From: Njordibacter sp937773555
Lineage (GTDB): Bacteria; Pseudomonadota; Gammaproteobacteria; Pseudomonadales; Balneatricaceae
Length of the DNA: 64,000 nucleotides
Reading direction: 5' to 3'
Assembly (NCBI RefSeq): GCF_047730085.1
Contig: NZ_CP159830.1
Coordinates: 2,666,001-2,730,000, forward strand
Shown: positions 35,725-43,906 of the stretch, piece by piece
How the letters are laid out: the number at the start of each line of letters is the position of its first letter
Numbering within the stretch: the first letter of the stretch is position 1
Translations under genes and position numbers: made by a program
Notes under the pieces: model-generated
Databases searched by the model: none
Seen by the model: only the letters and a program-made list of their open reading frames with translations
What the model was told of the DNA's origin: nothing

Positions 35725-36666
35725 ATGAAATTTAGAAATACATTAATAGCTGCTGGCGCATCTGCCATCCTACTATCGGCAACTGGCGTAGCCAAAGCAG
35801 CTGATAGCACAAAACCTATCGTCATCCCCATCCACAACTGGTCAAGCCAAGTGGTTATGGCCCACGTTATTGGTGGAATATTTGAAAGCATGGGCAACAA
35901 CGTTGAATATGTTCCAGCGGATAGCCAAGCCGTATATGAATCTATTCGTAATGGCGACGTGACCATTTCACACGAAGTGTGGCAGTCAAGTTTTGGAGGT
36001 TCATTCTACAATGCTATGGCTAAAGGTGGCTTGATTGACGCCGGTACGCACTCTGCAGCAACCCTAGAAGAAATGGGTGTTCCAACTTGGGTAATCGACC
36101 AAAACCTATGTCCTGGCTTACCTAACTGGGAAGCTCTAAAAGACTGTAAAGATGTATTTACTACAGTGGATTCAGACGGCAAAGGCCGTTGGTTAGAAGG
36201 CCCACAAAGCTGGCATGGTACGTTGATGGAAGAGCGTATCGCGGCACTTGGTTTGGGTGATGACTACATGGTTAAATATGCTGGTGGTGCGTCGTCTCTT
36301 TGGGCAGAACTAGCCGCAGCTAAGAAAGAAGGCCGTGCTACCATTATCTTTAACTGGACACCAAACTTCACCGATGCTGAAGGCTTTACCTTTATTGAGT
36401 TCCCAGAGTACACTGCAGGTTGTCGTGTGGCTGATGGGGGTGAAGGTAGTTGTGGTTCACCAAAAGGTTGGTTGAAGAAAGCAGCTAGCTACAAGTTCCC
36501 AAAGAGTCACCCTGCTGCGTACACTGCGTACAGCAAAATTTCCTTCTCTACAGGTCAAATCGGCTCAATGGCTGCTTTGGTTGACACAGACGGATTGGAC
36601 CATAAAGATGCTGCAGCTAAATGGCTTGCAGACAACGAAGCGACTTGGACAGCTTGGACCAAGTAA
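35725..36666 (+). CDS. tmoX: TMAO-binding periplasmic protein of the ABC importer
   Basis: 313 residues. Signal peptide with cleavage at VAKA-ADS near residue 27, then an OpuAC-type substrate-binding fold. Aromatic residues able to form a quaternary-amine cage are prominent: HNWSSQ near 39, VWQSSFGG near 90, and FNWTPN near 212. The cysteine pairs (CPGLPN-DC; GCRVADGG-SCGS) could form disulfides. Located directly after tdm, it is read as TmoX; glycine betaine or choline binding is the main alternative. Confidence 0.78.
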   Translation: MKFRNTLIAAGASAILLSATGVAKAADSTKPIVIPIHNWSSQVVMAHVIGGIFESMGNNVEYVPADSQAVYESIRNGDVTISHEVWQSSFGGSFYNAMAKGGLIDAGTHSAATLEEMGVPTWVIDQNLCPGLPNWEALKDCKDVFTTVDSDGKGRWLEGPQSWHGTLMEERIAALGLGDDYMVKYAGGASSLWAELAAAKKEGRATIIFNWTPNFTDAEGFTFIEFPEYTAGCRVADGGEGSCGSPKGWLKKAASYKFPKSHPAAYTAYSKISFSTGQIGSMAALVDTDGLDHKDAAAKWLADNEATWTAWTK

Positions 36667-36695
36667 CACTTGGGGCATTAATGCCTAAGTAACTA

Positions 36696-36727
36696 AACCC
36701 TCTGGTTGGTGATCTAATCAGAGGGTT
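36696..36727 (+). terminator. Intercistronic terminator between tmoX and tmoV
   Basis: AACCCTCTG and CAGAGGGTT form a perfect 9-base-pair stem with a 14-base loop, followed by A-TTTTTT. Such partial terminators often let the abundant binding protein be made in excess of the ATPase and permease. Confidence 0.75.
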
Positions 36728-36795
36728 ATTTTTTGACATAATAGCCTTTCTTATTTAGCCTAAGATGTCATCCTTAAACACTAAAGTATAAAAAA

Positions 36796-37884
36796 ATGAA
36801 TTCGCCTATGTCTACGCAAAATGCAACATCTCCTTCGGACGAACCCGTAATTCGTTGCGACTCAGTCTACAAAATTTTCGGCGACAATGCAGAAAGCATG
36901 TTAAAGAAAGCTAATGGTGTAGTTGATGCTGCAAAATTTCAGGCAGCAGGATGCATCGTTGGAGTAAATAACGCTTCTTTCGACATACATGCAGGTGAAC
37001 TACTGATTATTATGGGTCTATCTGGCTCTGGAAAATCAACCCTCTTAAGGTGCATCTCCAGATTGACCGACGCCACTGCTGGCAAAATATTCATTGAAGG
37101 TGAAGACATCCTGAAAATGAATAACAAGCAATTGATTGAGCTACGCCGCAATAAAATGGGCATGGTGTTTCAAAACTTCGCTTTGCTGCCACACAAGACA
37201 GTATTAGAAAATATTGCTTTCCCATTACAAGTAAAGGGCGTTAGCACTCAAGAGAGTGTTAAAAAAGCCAAAGAAATGGTCGACTTAGTGGGCCTTACTG
37301 GGCGTGAAGACTATTTCCCGCGACAACTATCAGGTGGCCAACAGCAGCGAGTCGGCATCGCACGTTCGCTAGTGATTGAGCCTGATATCTGGTTCCTTGA
37401 CGAACCTTTTTCTGCACTTGACCCACTCATTCGTAAGGAAATGCAGGACGAATTTCTGCGCTTACAATCAGTACTACACAAAACCATCTTATTCGTCACC
37501 CATGATTTTGACGAAGCCTTGCGTCTAGCTGACCGCATTGCCATCATGAAAGATGGCATTATTGAGCAGCTTGATACACCCGCCAATATAGTGCTCAATC
37601 CAGCGACTGAATACGTGCGTAAATTTACCGAAGAAGTACCACGGGAAAAGGTACTAAAGATCGAATCTGTGATGGACGCATTTGACCCACTTGAGTCGAT
37701 GAGTGATTTGACAGTGCCTCATAATGTCGTCATTGAAACTGTGGCTGAAGTCATTTTAAACTCTAGCAAACCGGTGACGGTTGTTGATGACGCAGGCCAA
37801 GCTGTCGGTGCTATAACTGCTGCTAAAATTGTGCATGTTTTGTTTGGAAGCCATTCAACCAAGGGGAGTGAAAACGCCTCATGA
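36796..37884 (+). CDS. tmoV: TMAO ABC importer ATP-binding protein
   Basis: 362 residues. Walker A GLSGSGKST near residue 75, Q-loop FQNFALLPH, signature LSGGQQQRVGIARSL near 180, Walker B DIWFLDEP, H-loop TH. It has the N-terminal extension and C-terminal region of ProV/OpuA-type ATPases; the last 80 residues look like a reduced CBS module. The stop overlaps the permease start (ATGA). A second ATG at codon 5 is possible. Confidence 0.82.
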   Translation: MNSPMSTQNATSPSDEPVIRCDSVYKIFGDNAESMLKKANGVVDAAKFQAAGCIVGVNNASFDIHAGELLIIMGLSGSGKSTLLRCISRLTDATAGKIFIEGEDILKMNNKQLIELRRNKMGMVFQNFALLPHKTVLENIAFPLQVKGVSTQESVKKAKEMVDLVGLTGREDYFPRQLSGGQQQRVGIARSLVIEPDIWFLDEPFSALDPLIRKEMQDEFLRLQSVLHKTILFVTHDFDEALRLADRIAIMKDGIIEQLDTPANIVLNPATEYVRKFTEEVPREKVLKIESVMDAFDPLESMSDLTVPHNVVIETVAEVILNSSKPVTVVDDAGQAVGAITAAKIVHVLFGSHSTKGSENAS

Positions 37885-39941
37885 TCGAACTATTTAAACA
37901 GAAAAAATCACTACAATTTATCTTACTGTTAGTGATTTTTTACCTGCTAAACCATTTTATTGTGCCTGCTGAGTCTAATATTCTATGGCGCCTACCACCA
38001 TTACTCAAATGGTTCCCTCTTTATATCAATGACTCAATTGGTTACCTAATGTTTGAATGGTGGCCAGTTGAAGTGTATGACCCAGATATTGAGGAGTTCG
38101 AACAAAAGCCGCTAGTGAGCCAATTCACACGAATAATTTCGGGCTTCATTCTTTTCCAAATCGAGTTCATCCGAGAAATAATGCTAGGCGGCGCAAAAAC
38201 AATCGTCACTTTTTCCAGTTGGGACTGGGCAACAGCAAACCCTTGGGCGAGAATGCCTGGTTTACCGTGGACAGTGATCGCTGGTGGTGCCACCATCTTA
38301 GGCTATGCACTTGCTGGACGAGGACTTGCTCTGTTAGTGGGCTTTTCAATGACCTACATTTCAGTGTTTGGCCAATGGGAACCGGCCATGCAGACCTTGT
38401 CATTCGTATTAGTCGCTGCCCCAGTTTCAGTTTTTATTGGCCTCATACTTGGCATTTGGGCCTTTAGAAGTAAAACCGTTGAAGCTGTACTTAATCCACT
38501 ACTTAACATGGCGCAGATCATCCCTCATTTTTCCTACTTAATTCCAGTGATGGTATTTTTTGGTATTGGTGATCATGCCGGTGCTATTGCAACGGTTATT
38601 TTTGCTACTCCACCAATGGTGCGCCTTACCTTACTTGGCCTGAAAAAATTGGGGCCCGAAGTTGCCGAGTCTGGCATGATGAGTGGTTGCACCAATTGGC
38701 AACTATTGACCAATGTATTGGTGCCAACAGCCCGCCGCGACATATTGATTGGTGTAAACCAAGTCATCATGCAATGCTTGGCCATGGTGGTTTTAGCGTC
38801 GCTGATCGGTGCGAAGGGGCTAGGCATTGATCTTCTGATTGCTCTTAACCGCCTTGATATCGGTAAAGCTACCGAAATCGGTATTTGCATCGTATTAATC
38901 GCAATTGTGCTCGACCGTATGTCACTGGCCTGGGCCAATAAGCAAACCGACTATTTTTCCAGTCTGTCTTTTATCGAGAAGCACAAGTATTCTCTCGTGT
39001 TTGCAGCACTTTTCATGATAGCACTAGGCTTAGCATATGTGGGTCAATTCATTTTTCCAGAAGGGTTTAATTACCTGTACATTGTGCCGCATAACAAGGG
39101 CATGTCCATCGCTATTTACTTGCAGTCTGGCGTTGACTGGATATGGGACACCTACTTCTTCGCACTTAAAGTTTTTAACGAATGGCTAATTATTTCGGTA
39201 TTGTTACCCGTTAAAGCCGCCTATTTGGGCATGCCAGTGATAGCGACCTTTACATTATTTATGGGTATTGGTTTTATTGTAGGGGGTCTTCGCGTTGCCT
39301 TAACTGTAGGTGCATTATTACTCTTTATTGCTCTCACCCAGTGGTGGGACCGAGCGCTGATTACCGCATACCTAATGAGTGTATCTGTGCTCGTATCAGG
39401 CATAATTGGTATTACAGTGGGCACATTGTGTGCACAGAATGCTAGATCAACACGCTTTATTCTGACCTACTGTGATACCTTTCAGACCTTCCCATCATTT
39501 ATTTATTTAATCCCCGTAATGATGCTGTTTGGTATCACTGATACCGCAGTAGTTATCGCGATTATTGTGTATGCGTCAATTCCCGCCCTTCGCTACACCG
39601 TAGAAGGCCTATTAAGTGTGCCCGAAACGTTACAAGACGCCGGCACTATGTCCGGAGTGAATCGAGTACAACGTTGGTTAACAATTGAGTTACCCATGTC
39701 ATTCCCTCACATTGCCTTAGGTCTTAATCAAACTGTGGTGTTTGCCCTATCTATGGTCATTATCGGTGCAATGATCGGTACAGATGATCTTGGACAGCTG
39801 ATCCTGGGTTCTTTGTCTGACAGAAATGGTGTGGGTAACGGCTTAATTCTTGGTATTTGCGTAGCCTGTATTGGCCTCGCTATCGACCAGATATTACGAA
39901 CATGGGCCAACCAGAGAAAACAGGCTCTCGGATTAAATTAA
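37881..39941 (+). CDS. tmoW: TMAO ABC importer permease, double-length
   Basis: 686 residues, about twice ProW, with two copies of the binding-protein-dependent permease module. The EAA-type loops are AESGMMSGCTNWQLLTNVLVP near residue 262 and QDAGTMSGVNRVQRWLTIELP near 588, each followed by a LASLIGAKGLGI- or IGAMIGTDDLGQ-type helix. One chain can thus supply both halves of the channel. Twelve or more membrane helices. This layout matches the long permease of the TmoXWV system. Confidence 0.8.
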   Translation: MIELFKQKKSLQFILLLVIFYLLNHFIVPAESNILWRLPPLLKWFPLYINDSIGYLMFEWWPVEVYDPDIEEFEQKPLVSQFTRIISGFILFQIEFIREIMLGGAKTIVTFSSWDWATANPWARMPGLPWTVIAGGATILGYALAGRGLALLVGFSMTYISVFGQWEPAMQTLSFVLVAAPVSVFIGLILGIWAFRSKTVEAVLNPLLNMAQIIPHFSYLIPVMVFFGIGDHAGAIATVIFATPPMVRLTLLGLKKLGPEVAESGMMSGCTNWQLLTNVLVPTARRDILIGVNQVIMQCLAMVVLASLIGAKGLGIDLLIALNRLDIGKATEIGICIVLIAIVLDRMSLAWANKQTDYFSSLSFIEKHKYSLVFAALFMIALGLAYVGQFIFPEGFNYLYIVPHNKGMSIAIYLQSGVDWIWDTYFFALKVFNEWLIISVLLPVKAAYLGMPVIATFTLFMGIGFIVGGLRVALTVGALLLFIALTQWWDRALITAYLMSVSVLVSGIIGITVGTLCAQNARSTRFILTYCDTFQTFPSFIYLIPVMMLFGITDTAVVIAIIVYASIPALRYTVEGLLSVPETLQDAGTMSGVNRVQRWLTIELPMSFPHIALGLNQTVVFALSMVIIGAMIGTDDLGQLILGSLSDRNGVGNGLILGICVACIGLAIDQILRTWANQRKQALGLN

Positions 39942-39962
39942 TAAAGGTTTAATTTAACACAC

Positions 39963-39991
39963 AAAAAGGCCGGGCAATGCCCAGCCTTTTT
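39963..39991. terminator. Bidirectional terminator after tmoW
   Basis: AAAAAGGC-c-GGGC and GCCC-a-GCCTTTTT pair with one mismatch around an AAT loop. It lies between the convergent tmoW and GcvT-like genes. A second stem (TTAACCCC/GGGGTTAA, 40011-40031) overlaps the stop of the minus-strand gene. Confidence 0.85.
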
Positions 39992-40027
39992 GTACCCAAA
40001 TACTAAAAACTTAACCCCTCAAGGGGG

Positions 40028-41209
40028 TTAATCTCTCAAAGGAATAGCACCGCCTTTGCCGCGCTGTATTTCCCCGGCTTTGTCATATAGTGGCAAGGTT
40101 GCAAGCTTACCTTCATGAAATTTGCCATCTATACAGCCTATTGTAACTAGCGTATCCGGTAGATTTCCAGGTTCAAGCATCAAGGCAATCCCTACACCCT
40201 GTTTTAAATAGGGTGATAAAGCACCTGCAGTCACTTTGCCAACTACATGGCCATCCCGTTTTATTTCGGCACCTATGTGTGGCTCCGCATTACACAAAAC
40301 ACCTATTAAACGGTTACTCTTAGATGCTTTTTTAAGTGCAGCCTTGCCAATAAAATCACCTTTATCTTGGTCAACAAACATGCCTAAGCCTACATCGAAG
40401 GGGGTGGTTGTATGATCAAAATCGGACCCTGCATTAAGTATCCCAGCTTCAATACGGCGTATATGCATCGAATCAAGCCCAAAAATATCAAGTCCAAATG
40501 GTGCACCTGCTCGCTTCAGGTGCTGCCACAAGGCATCAGCATCATGATGGGATTCAGTATAATACTCCCAGCCTAGCTCGTTGGTGTATCCGGTGCGCGT
40601 AATAACAACTTCTTGACCACCAAACTTAACCCGCGCCATGGCAAAGTAACCAAATGGCTCGGGCATGCCATCGTCACAAGCAGCCGCCAGCACTTTCATT
40701 GAATTGGGGCCTTGAACCTGTGATACAAATATCTTCGGATCCGTAATTTCAATATTTAATCCCACCGCATGAGCTCTAGCCCAGCTGTAGAAATCACCAT
40801 CTGCTTGAGCGTACCAAAAACAGTCGTCAGCAACCCTCAACAGAATACCATCTACAATCAGGCCACCATCTTCATAACACGCAAGACCATATGCACAGCG
40901 CCCAGTTTTAAGCTTGGTCATGTCCTTGGTGAATAGCTTATCCATTAATAGCAGCGCATCCGCACCCTTAAACTGAAGTGGCAGTTCTCCTGTATTGAGT
41001 ACAGCTACTTTTTGGCGTAGTAACCAATAGCCATCTTCAGTAGAACGATGGTCAAAAAAACAGGCCATTAGGCGTCGATTATAGACACAATAATGCGGCC
41101 CAAGTGGCTGTTCAATGTCATGATAACAATGCCTTGTTAAAGAGAAATCCCAGCCTGAACCGGCCATAGTAGTTACTAAATCTCGTGATTTACCGTCGCT
41201 AGAACCCAT
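40028..41209 (-). CDS. GcvT/DmdA-like folate-dependent aminomethyltransferase or demethylase
   Basis: 393 residues of the GcvT fold: VQGPNSMKVL, VITRTGYTNELGWEYY, GLDSMHIRRIEAG and the C-terminal barrel with IGVL and PYLKQGVGIALM. Relatives transfer a methyl or methylene unit from sarcosine-, dimethylglycine- or DMSP-type substrates to tetrahydrofolate. I start at ATG 41209, 8 bases after GAGGAG; the longer frame adds seven residues. Lies 42 bases after the Rieske oxygenase gene on the same strand, so the two probably act in sequence. Substrate not readable; not close enough by eye to call DmdA. Confidence 0.7.
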   Translation of the reverse strand: MGSSDGKSRDLVTTMAGSGWDFSLTRHCYHDIEQPLGPHYCVYNRRLMACFFDHRSTEDGYWLLRQKVAVLNTGELPLQFKGADALLLMDKLFTKDMTKLKTGRCAYGLACYEDGGLIVDGILLRVADDCFWYAQADGDFYSWARAHAVGLNIEITDPKIFVSQVQGPNSMKVLAAACDDGMPEPFGYFAMARVKFGGQEVVITRTGYTNELGWEYYTESHHDADALWQHLKRAGAPFGLDIFGLDSMHIRRIEAGILNAGSDFDHTTTPFDVGLGMFVDQDKGDFIGKAALKKASKSNRLIGVLCNAEPHIGAEIKRDGHVVGKVTAGALSPYLKQGVGIALMLEPGNLPDTLVTIGCIDGKFHEGKLATLPLYDKAGEIQRGKGGAIPLRD

Positions 41210-41251
41210 AGAAATCTCCTCGTAAGGCAATTCATGTTAGTTTGAATATGA

Positions 41252-42373
41252 TTAATTTAACGCGTTAATCACTAGTTCCTGGAAGTGGTGTACGCCGTGC
41301 TCACTCAAATGACTGCGCTGGTCATCTACAACAAAACGCCCTTGGTTGTAGGCTAGAGACGAAAGGCCTTTTTGGACGCTTTCACACAGGCCAATGTCCT
41401 CTGGCTGCAGCACCTCATCTAAATAAGTAATAGCGTCTTGCGAAGCTTGATTGAGCTGCTTGCCTATGCCATGCCAGTCTAACGTTTCGTGGCATTGAGC
41501 TAGCCCATCTGGATGCATTTGTAACATGCTTATATTTGCATCCCCCGGCATGACCCAGATGGTCAAATTAGGCCAAACGAACCAAGCCGCGTAGCCAAAG
41601 GTTTGGTCTCCTTCGACTTTATATGCATTGCTGTTGCTATTACTGGGTTGATGCGAAATATGGCTGGAATAATAATCATGAGCTTTAGTTTTGTAGCTGG
41701 GCATATCTACCAAATCAACAAAATCTTTATGAGCTGGCTGGCAATGGTAGCACTCAAGGAAATTGTCCATCAATAATTTCCAGTTGGCCGCAACGGAATA
41801 ATCAGCGTGATACTGGTGTTCTACCTCATCAATTTTTGGCACATAATACTTAATTTCATCTGCTAAGCCTGCATAAACTTGAGTCATTGCAGGTGCATTA
41901 GGATCTAGATTAACAAACACAAAGCCCAAAAAAAGCTCCAATTTGACGGTTTTAAGATTAAATTCTGGTTCACAGAATTGCTTTAAATCTTGCAGGTTAC
42001 GCCCACGTAAAAACGTGCCTTGTTGATCAAAACACCAAGCATGGTAGGGACAAACGATAACGCGAGTATTGCCACAGCCTTCTAACAATTGATGACCTCT
42101 GTGGGGGCATACATTGAAAAAGGCACCCAACTCCCCTGCCTGATCCCTCATCACTAGAACCTCTTGCCCATGAAGACTGGCAGTTAAATAGTCGCCTTGT
42201 TGTTGTAATTGCGATGCATGACCAACATAAACCCACGATTTCCAAAAAATGGCTGCTTTTTCCTGCTTATAGATATCTGCGTCTGTGTAAAAGCGAGAAG
42301 GCAGGGTATAAGACGCTTGCGGATCATTCGTAAAAGGCTGTTCTAGAGGTTTTTGGGGGTGTATAAGCGCCAT
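41252..42373 (-). CDS. Rieske-type oxygenase large subunit (GbcA/quaternary-amine demethylase-like)
   Basis: 373 residues. Rieske 2Fe-2S site CPHRGH with CPYHAW 18 residues later; mononuclear iron site DNFLECYHCQPAH, with the bridging acidic residue and two histidines. This matches the group of GbcA, CntA and stachydrine demethylases, which oxidatively remove N-methyl groups or cleave quaternary amines. The start is ATG 42373: a promoter at 42408-42436 would initiate near 42400, excluding the upstream TTG. No reductase gene is adjacent, so an unlinked reductase is needed. Confidence 0.75.
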   Translation of the reverse strand: MALIHPQKPLEQPFTNDPQASYTLPSRFYTDADIYKQEKAAIFWKSWVYVGHASQLQQQGDYLTASLHGQEVLVMRDQAGELGAFFNVCPHRGHQLLEGCGNTRVIVCPYHAWCFDQQGTFLRGRNLQDLKQFCEPEFNLKTVKLELFLGFVFVNLDPNAPAMTQVYAGLADEIKYYVPKIDEVEHQYHADYSVAANWKLLMDNFLECYHCQPAHKDFVDLVDMPSYKTKAHDYYSSHISHQPSNSNSNAYKVEGDQTFGYAAWFVWPNLTIWVMPGDANISMLQMHPDGLAQCHETLDWHGIGKQLNQASQDAITYLDEVLQPEDIGLCESVQKGLSSLAYNQGRFVVDDQRSHLSEHGVHHFQELVINALN

Positions 42374-42400
42374 AAGATCACTTCTTTTATTAATTATCAT

Positions 42401-42437
42401 TTGTGACAACTTATACTTTTGGTTTAAAATTGTCAAA
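42401..42437 (-). promoter_or_regulatory. Rieske-gene promoter covered by an inverted repeat
   Basis: On the minus strand: TTGACA (42436-42431), a 17-base spacer, TAAGTT (42413-42408). TTGTGACAA at 42401-42409 and TTGTCAAA at 42430-42437 overlap the -10 and -35 as an imperfect inverted repeat. The divergent TetR protein is the obvious candidate to bind it. Confidence 0.5.
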
Positions 42438-42470
42438 CATGATTATTTACTACCCTTGAGCGAATGAACT

Positions 42471-43055
42471 ATGGCACGCCCATCCCTTCAAGCTGAACGC
42501 CAACAAAGCATTATGGCTGCGTTTACTCGATGCATCAGTAAACTTGGTCTCGAAGCAGCATCTCTTGATGAAATAGCAAAAGAAGCCGGTATGCAGCGCA
42601 GCTTAGTGCGCCATTTTGCAGGTAACCGAGAGGACTTAGTCAATCAAGTTGCTGATTATGTAGCGAGCAAGTTTGAGAATATATGGCGACAACAGGAACA
42701 CTCCCATCGAGAAGACCTCACAAATGAGTGGTTAGTCGATGTGCTGTTTAGCACCAAACCAGAGGCAGTGTACCGAACAATGCTACCCGCATTTTATGCT
42801 TTATTATCTGCCTCCCATCGCTACCCTACCGTCAGTGTTCGCATGACTCAGTGCTTTGAGCTCTATGTTGCTGACCTTAGCCTAGAGTTGCAGCGCAGGC
42901 ATTCACAAGCAAGCTCAGATGACTGCCAACAGGTCGCCCTTGGCGTGATTAATATTTATTTTGCTTGGGATAGTTTGCGCGGCCTGGAATTAAATCCAAC
43001 CTTAATACGTAACAATCAACAACTGATCAAACGCCTCCTTTCTAGCCTCAAATAA
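42471..43055 (+). CDS. TetR-family transcriptional regulator
   Basis: 194 residues. N-terminal helix-turn-helix at about 25-50: AASLDEIAKEAGMQRSLVRHFAGNREDLV, typical of TetR/BetI. The C-terminal ligand domain has no recognisable motif. Divergent from the Rieske/GcvT pair, with an inverted repeat over their promoter, so probably their repressor; a quaternary amine ligand would fit (inference). Confidence 0.8.
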   Translation: MARPSLQAERQQSIMAAFTRCISKLGLEAASLDEIAKEAGMQRSLVRHFAGNREDLVNQVADYVASKFENIWRQQEHSHREDLTNEWLVDVLFSTKPEAVYRTMLPAFYALLSASHRYPTVSVRMTQCFELYVADLSLELQRRHSQASSDDCQQVALGVINIYFAWDSLRGLELNPTLIRNNQQLIKRLLSSLK

Positions 43056-43104
43056 ACGCCCAAGCAACACTAGCATGACTATGCTTACGAAGTAGTTCTA
43101 GCTC

Positions 43105-43136
43105 AAAAGGACGCCCCCCAGCTGGTGCCTTTTTTT
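43105..43136 (+). terminator. Terminator of the TetR gene
   Basis: AAAAGGAC pairs with GT(g)CCTTTT with one bulge, followed by a run of seven T. It lies 50 bases after the TetR stop and ahead of torR. Confidence 0.5.
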
Positions 43137-43187
43137 ATGTCTATATCTACTGCTATACTAGTTTCAATAATAACAAGAGTAGCCCTT

Positions 43188-43898
43188 ATGAAGACTCATC
43201 ACATCCTCATAGTAGAAGACGAAGCTATCACCCGAACTAAGCTTGCAGGCTACTTTGAGTCTGAGGGTTATCGCGTCACTGCTGTGAGCTGTGCTAGAGA
43301 AATGCGTCTTGTAATCAACCAAGAAGACATCAGCATGCTTCTTTTAGATATTAACCTGCCTGATGAAAGTGGTTTATTGCTGGCCCGCGAAGTAAGAGCC
43401 AAAAGCAGTATGGGTATCGTATTAGTCACTGGGAAAACTGACGATATAGACCGCATTGTTGGCCTAGAAATAGGTGCCGACGATTATGTGACTAAACCGT
43501 TTAACCCACGAGAACTTCTGGCACGAGTCACTAACCTGCTACGGCGCATTCATAGCCAAAGTGAAGAGCCTATACAACACAAATCCATCTATGCTTTTGA
43601 TGGCTTATTATTAGATGCGTCTCGTCGCCATTTATTAGGCAGAGATCAACAAGAGGTTAAATTAACTAGAGCAGAATTCGAACTCTTATTTGTGTTTATG
43701 GCCCACCCTGGTCAAGTCCTTAATCGTGATCGTTTATTATCCCAAGTCACTCACCGCAGCTGGGATCCAAACGATCGCACCATAGATGTATTAATCATGC
43801 GTTTACGGCGAAAATTGGAACGTGACTATAAAAAACCCCTGCTGTTAACCACTGTTCATGGAGAAGGTTATTTGTTCAGTGGTTTAGACGAATCATAG
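43188..43898 (+). CDS. torR: TorR, OmpR-family response regulator of the TMAO phosphorelay
   Basis: 236 residues. Receiver domain with Asp11/Glu10, phosphoacceptor Asp54 (LLLDINLPDESGLLLAREVR), a VTGKTDDIDRIVGLEIGADDYVTKPFNPREL stretch, then an OmpR winged helix (LTRAEFELLFVF; RTIDVLIMRLRRKLERD; HGEGYLF). The receiver is strikingly like E. coli TorR, which reads LLDINLPDENGLML and DRIDRIVGLEMGADDYVTKP from memory. The start is ATG 43188 (AAGAG upstream); the longer frame begins inside the upstream terminator. Converges on torS with an 8-base gap. Confidence 0.85.
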   Translation: MKTHHILIVEDEAITRTKLAGYFESEGYRVTAVSCAREMRLVINQEDISMLLLDINLPDESGLLLAREVRAKSSMGIVLVTGKTDDIDRIVGLEIGADDYVTKPFNPRELLARVTNLLRRIHSQSEEPIQHKSIYAFDGLLLDASRRHLLGRDQQEVKLTRAEFELLFVFMAHPGQVLNRDRLLSQVTHRSWDPNDRTIDVLIMRLRRKLERDYKKPLLLTTVHGEGYLFSGLDES

Positions 43899-43906
43899 CC
43901 CTAACA

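Noticed and set aside
43125..43187. Upstream extension of TorR by 21 residues
   Set aside because: It begins inside the T-run of the preceding terminator, and family alignment supports the start at 43188.
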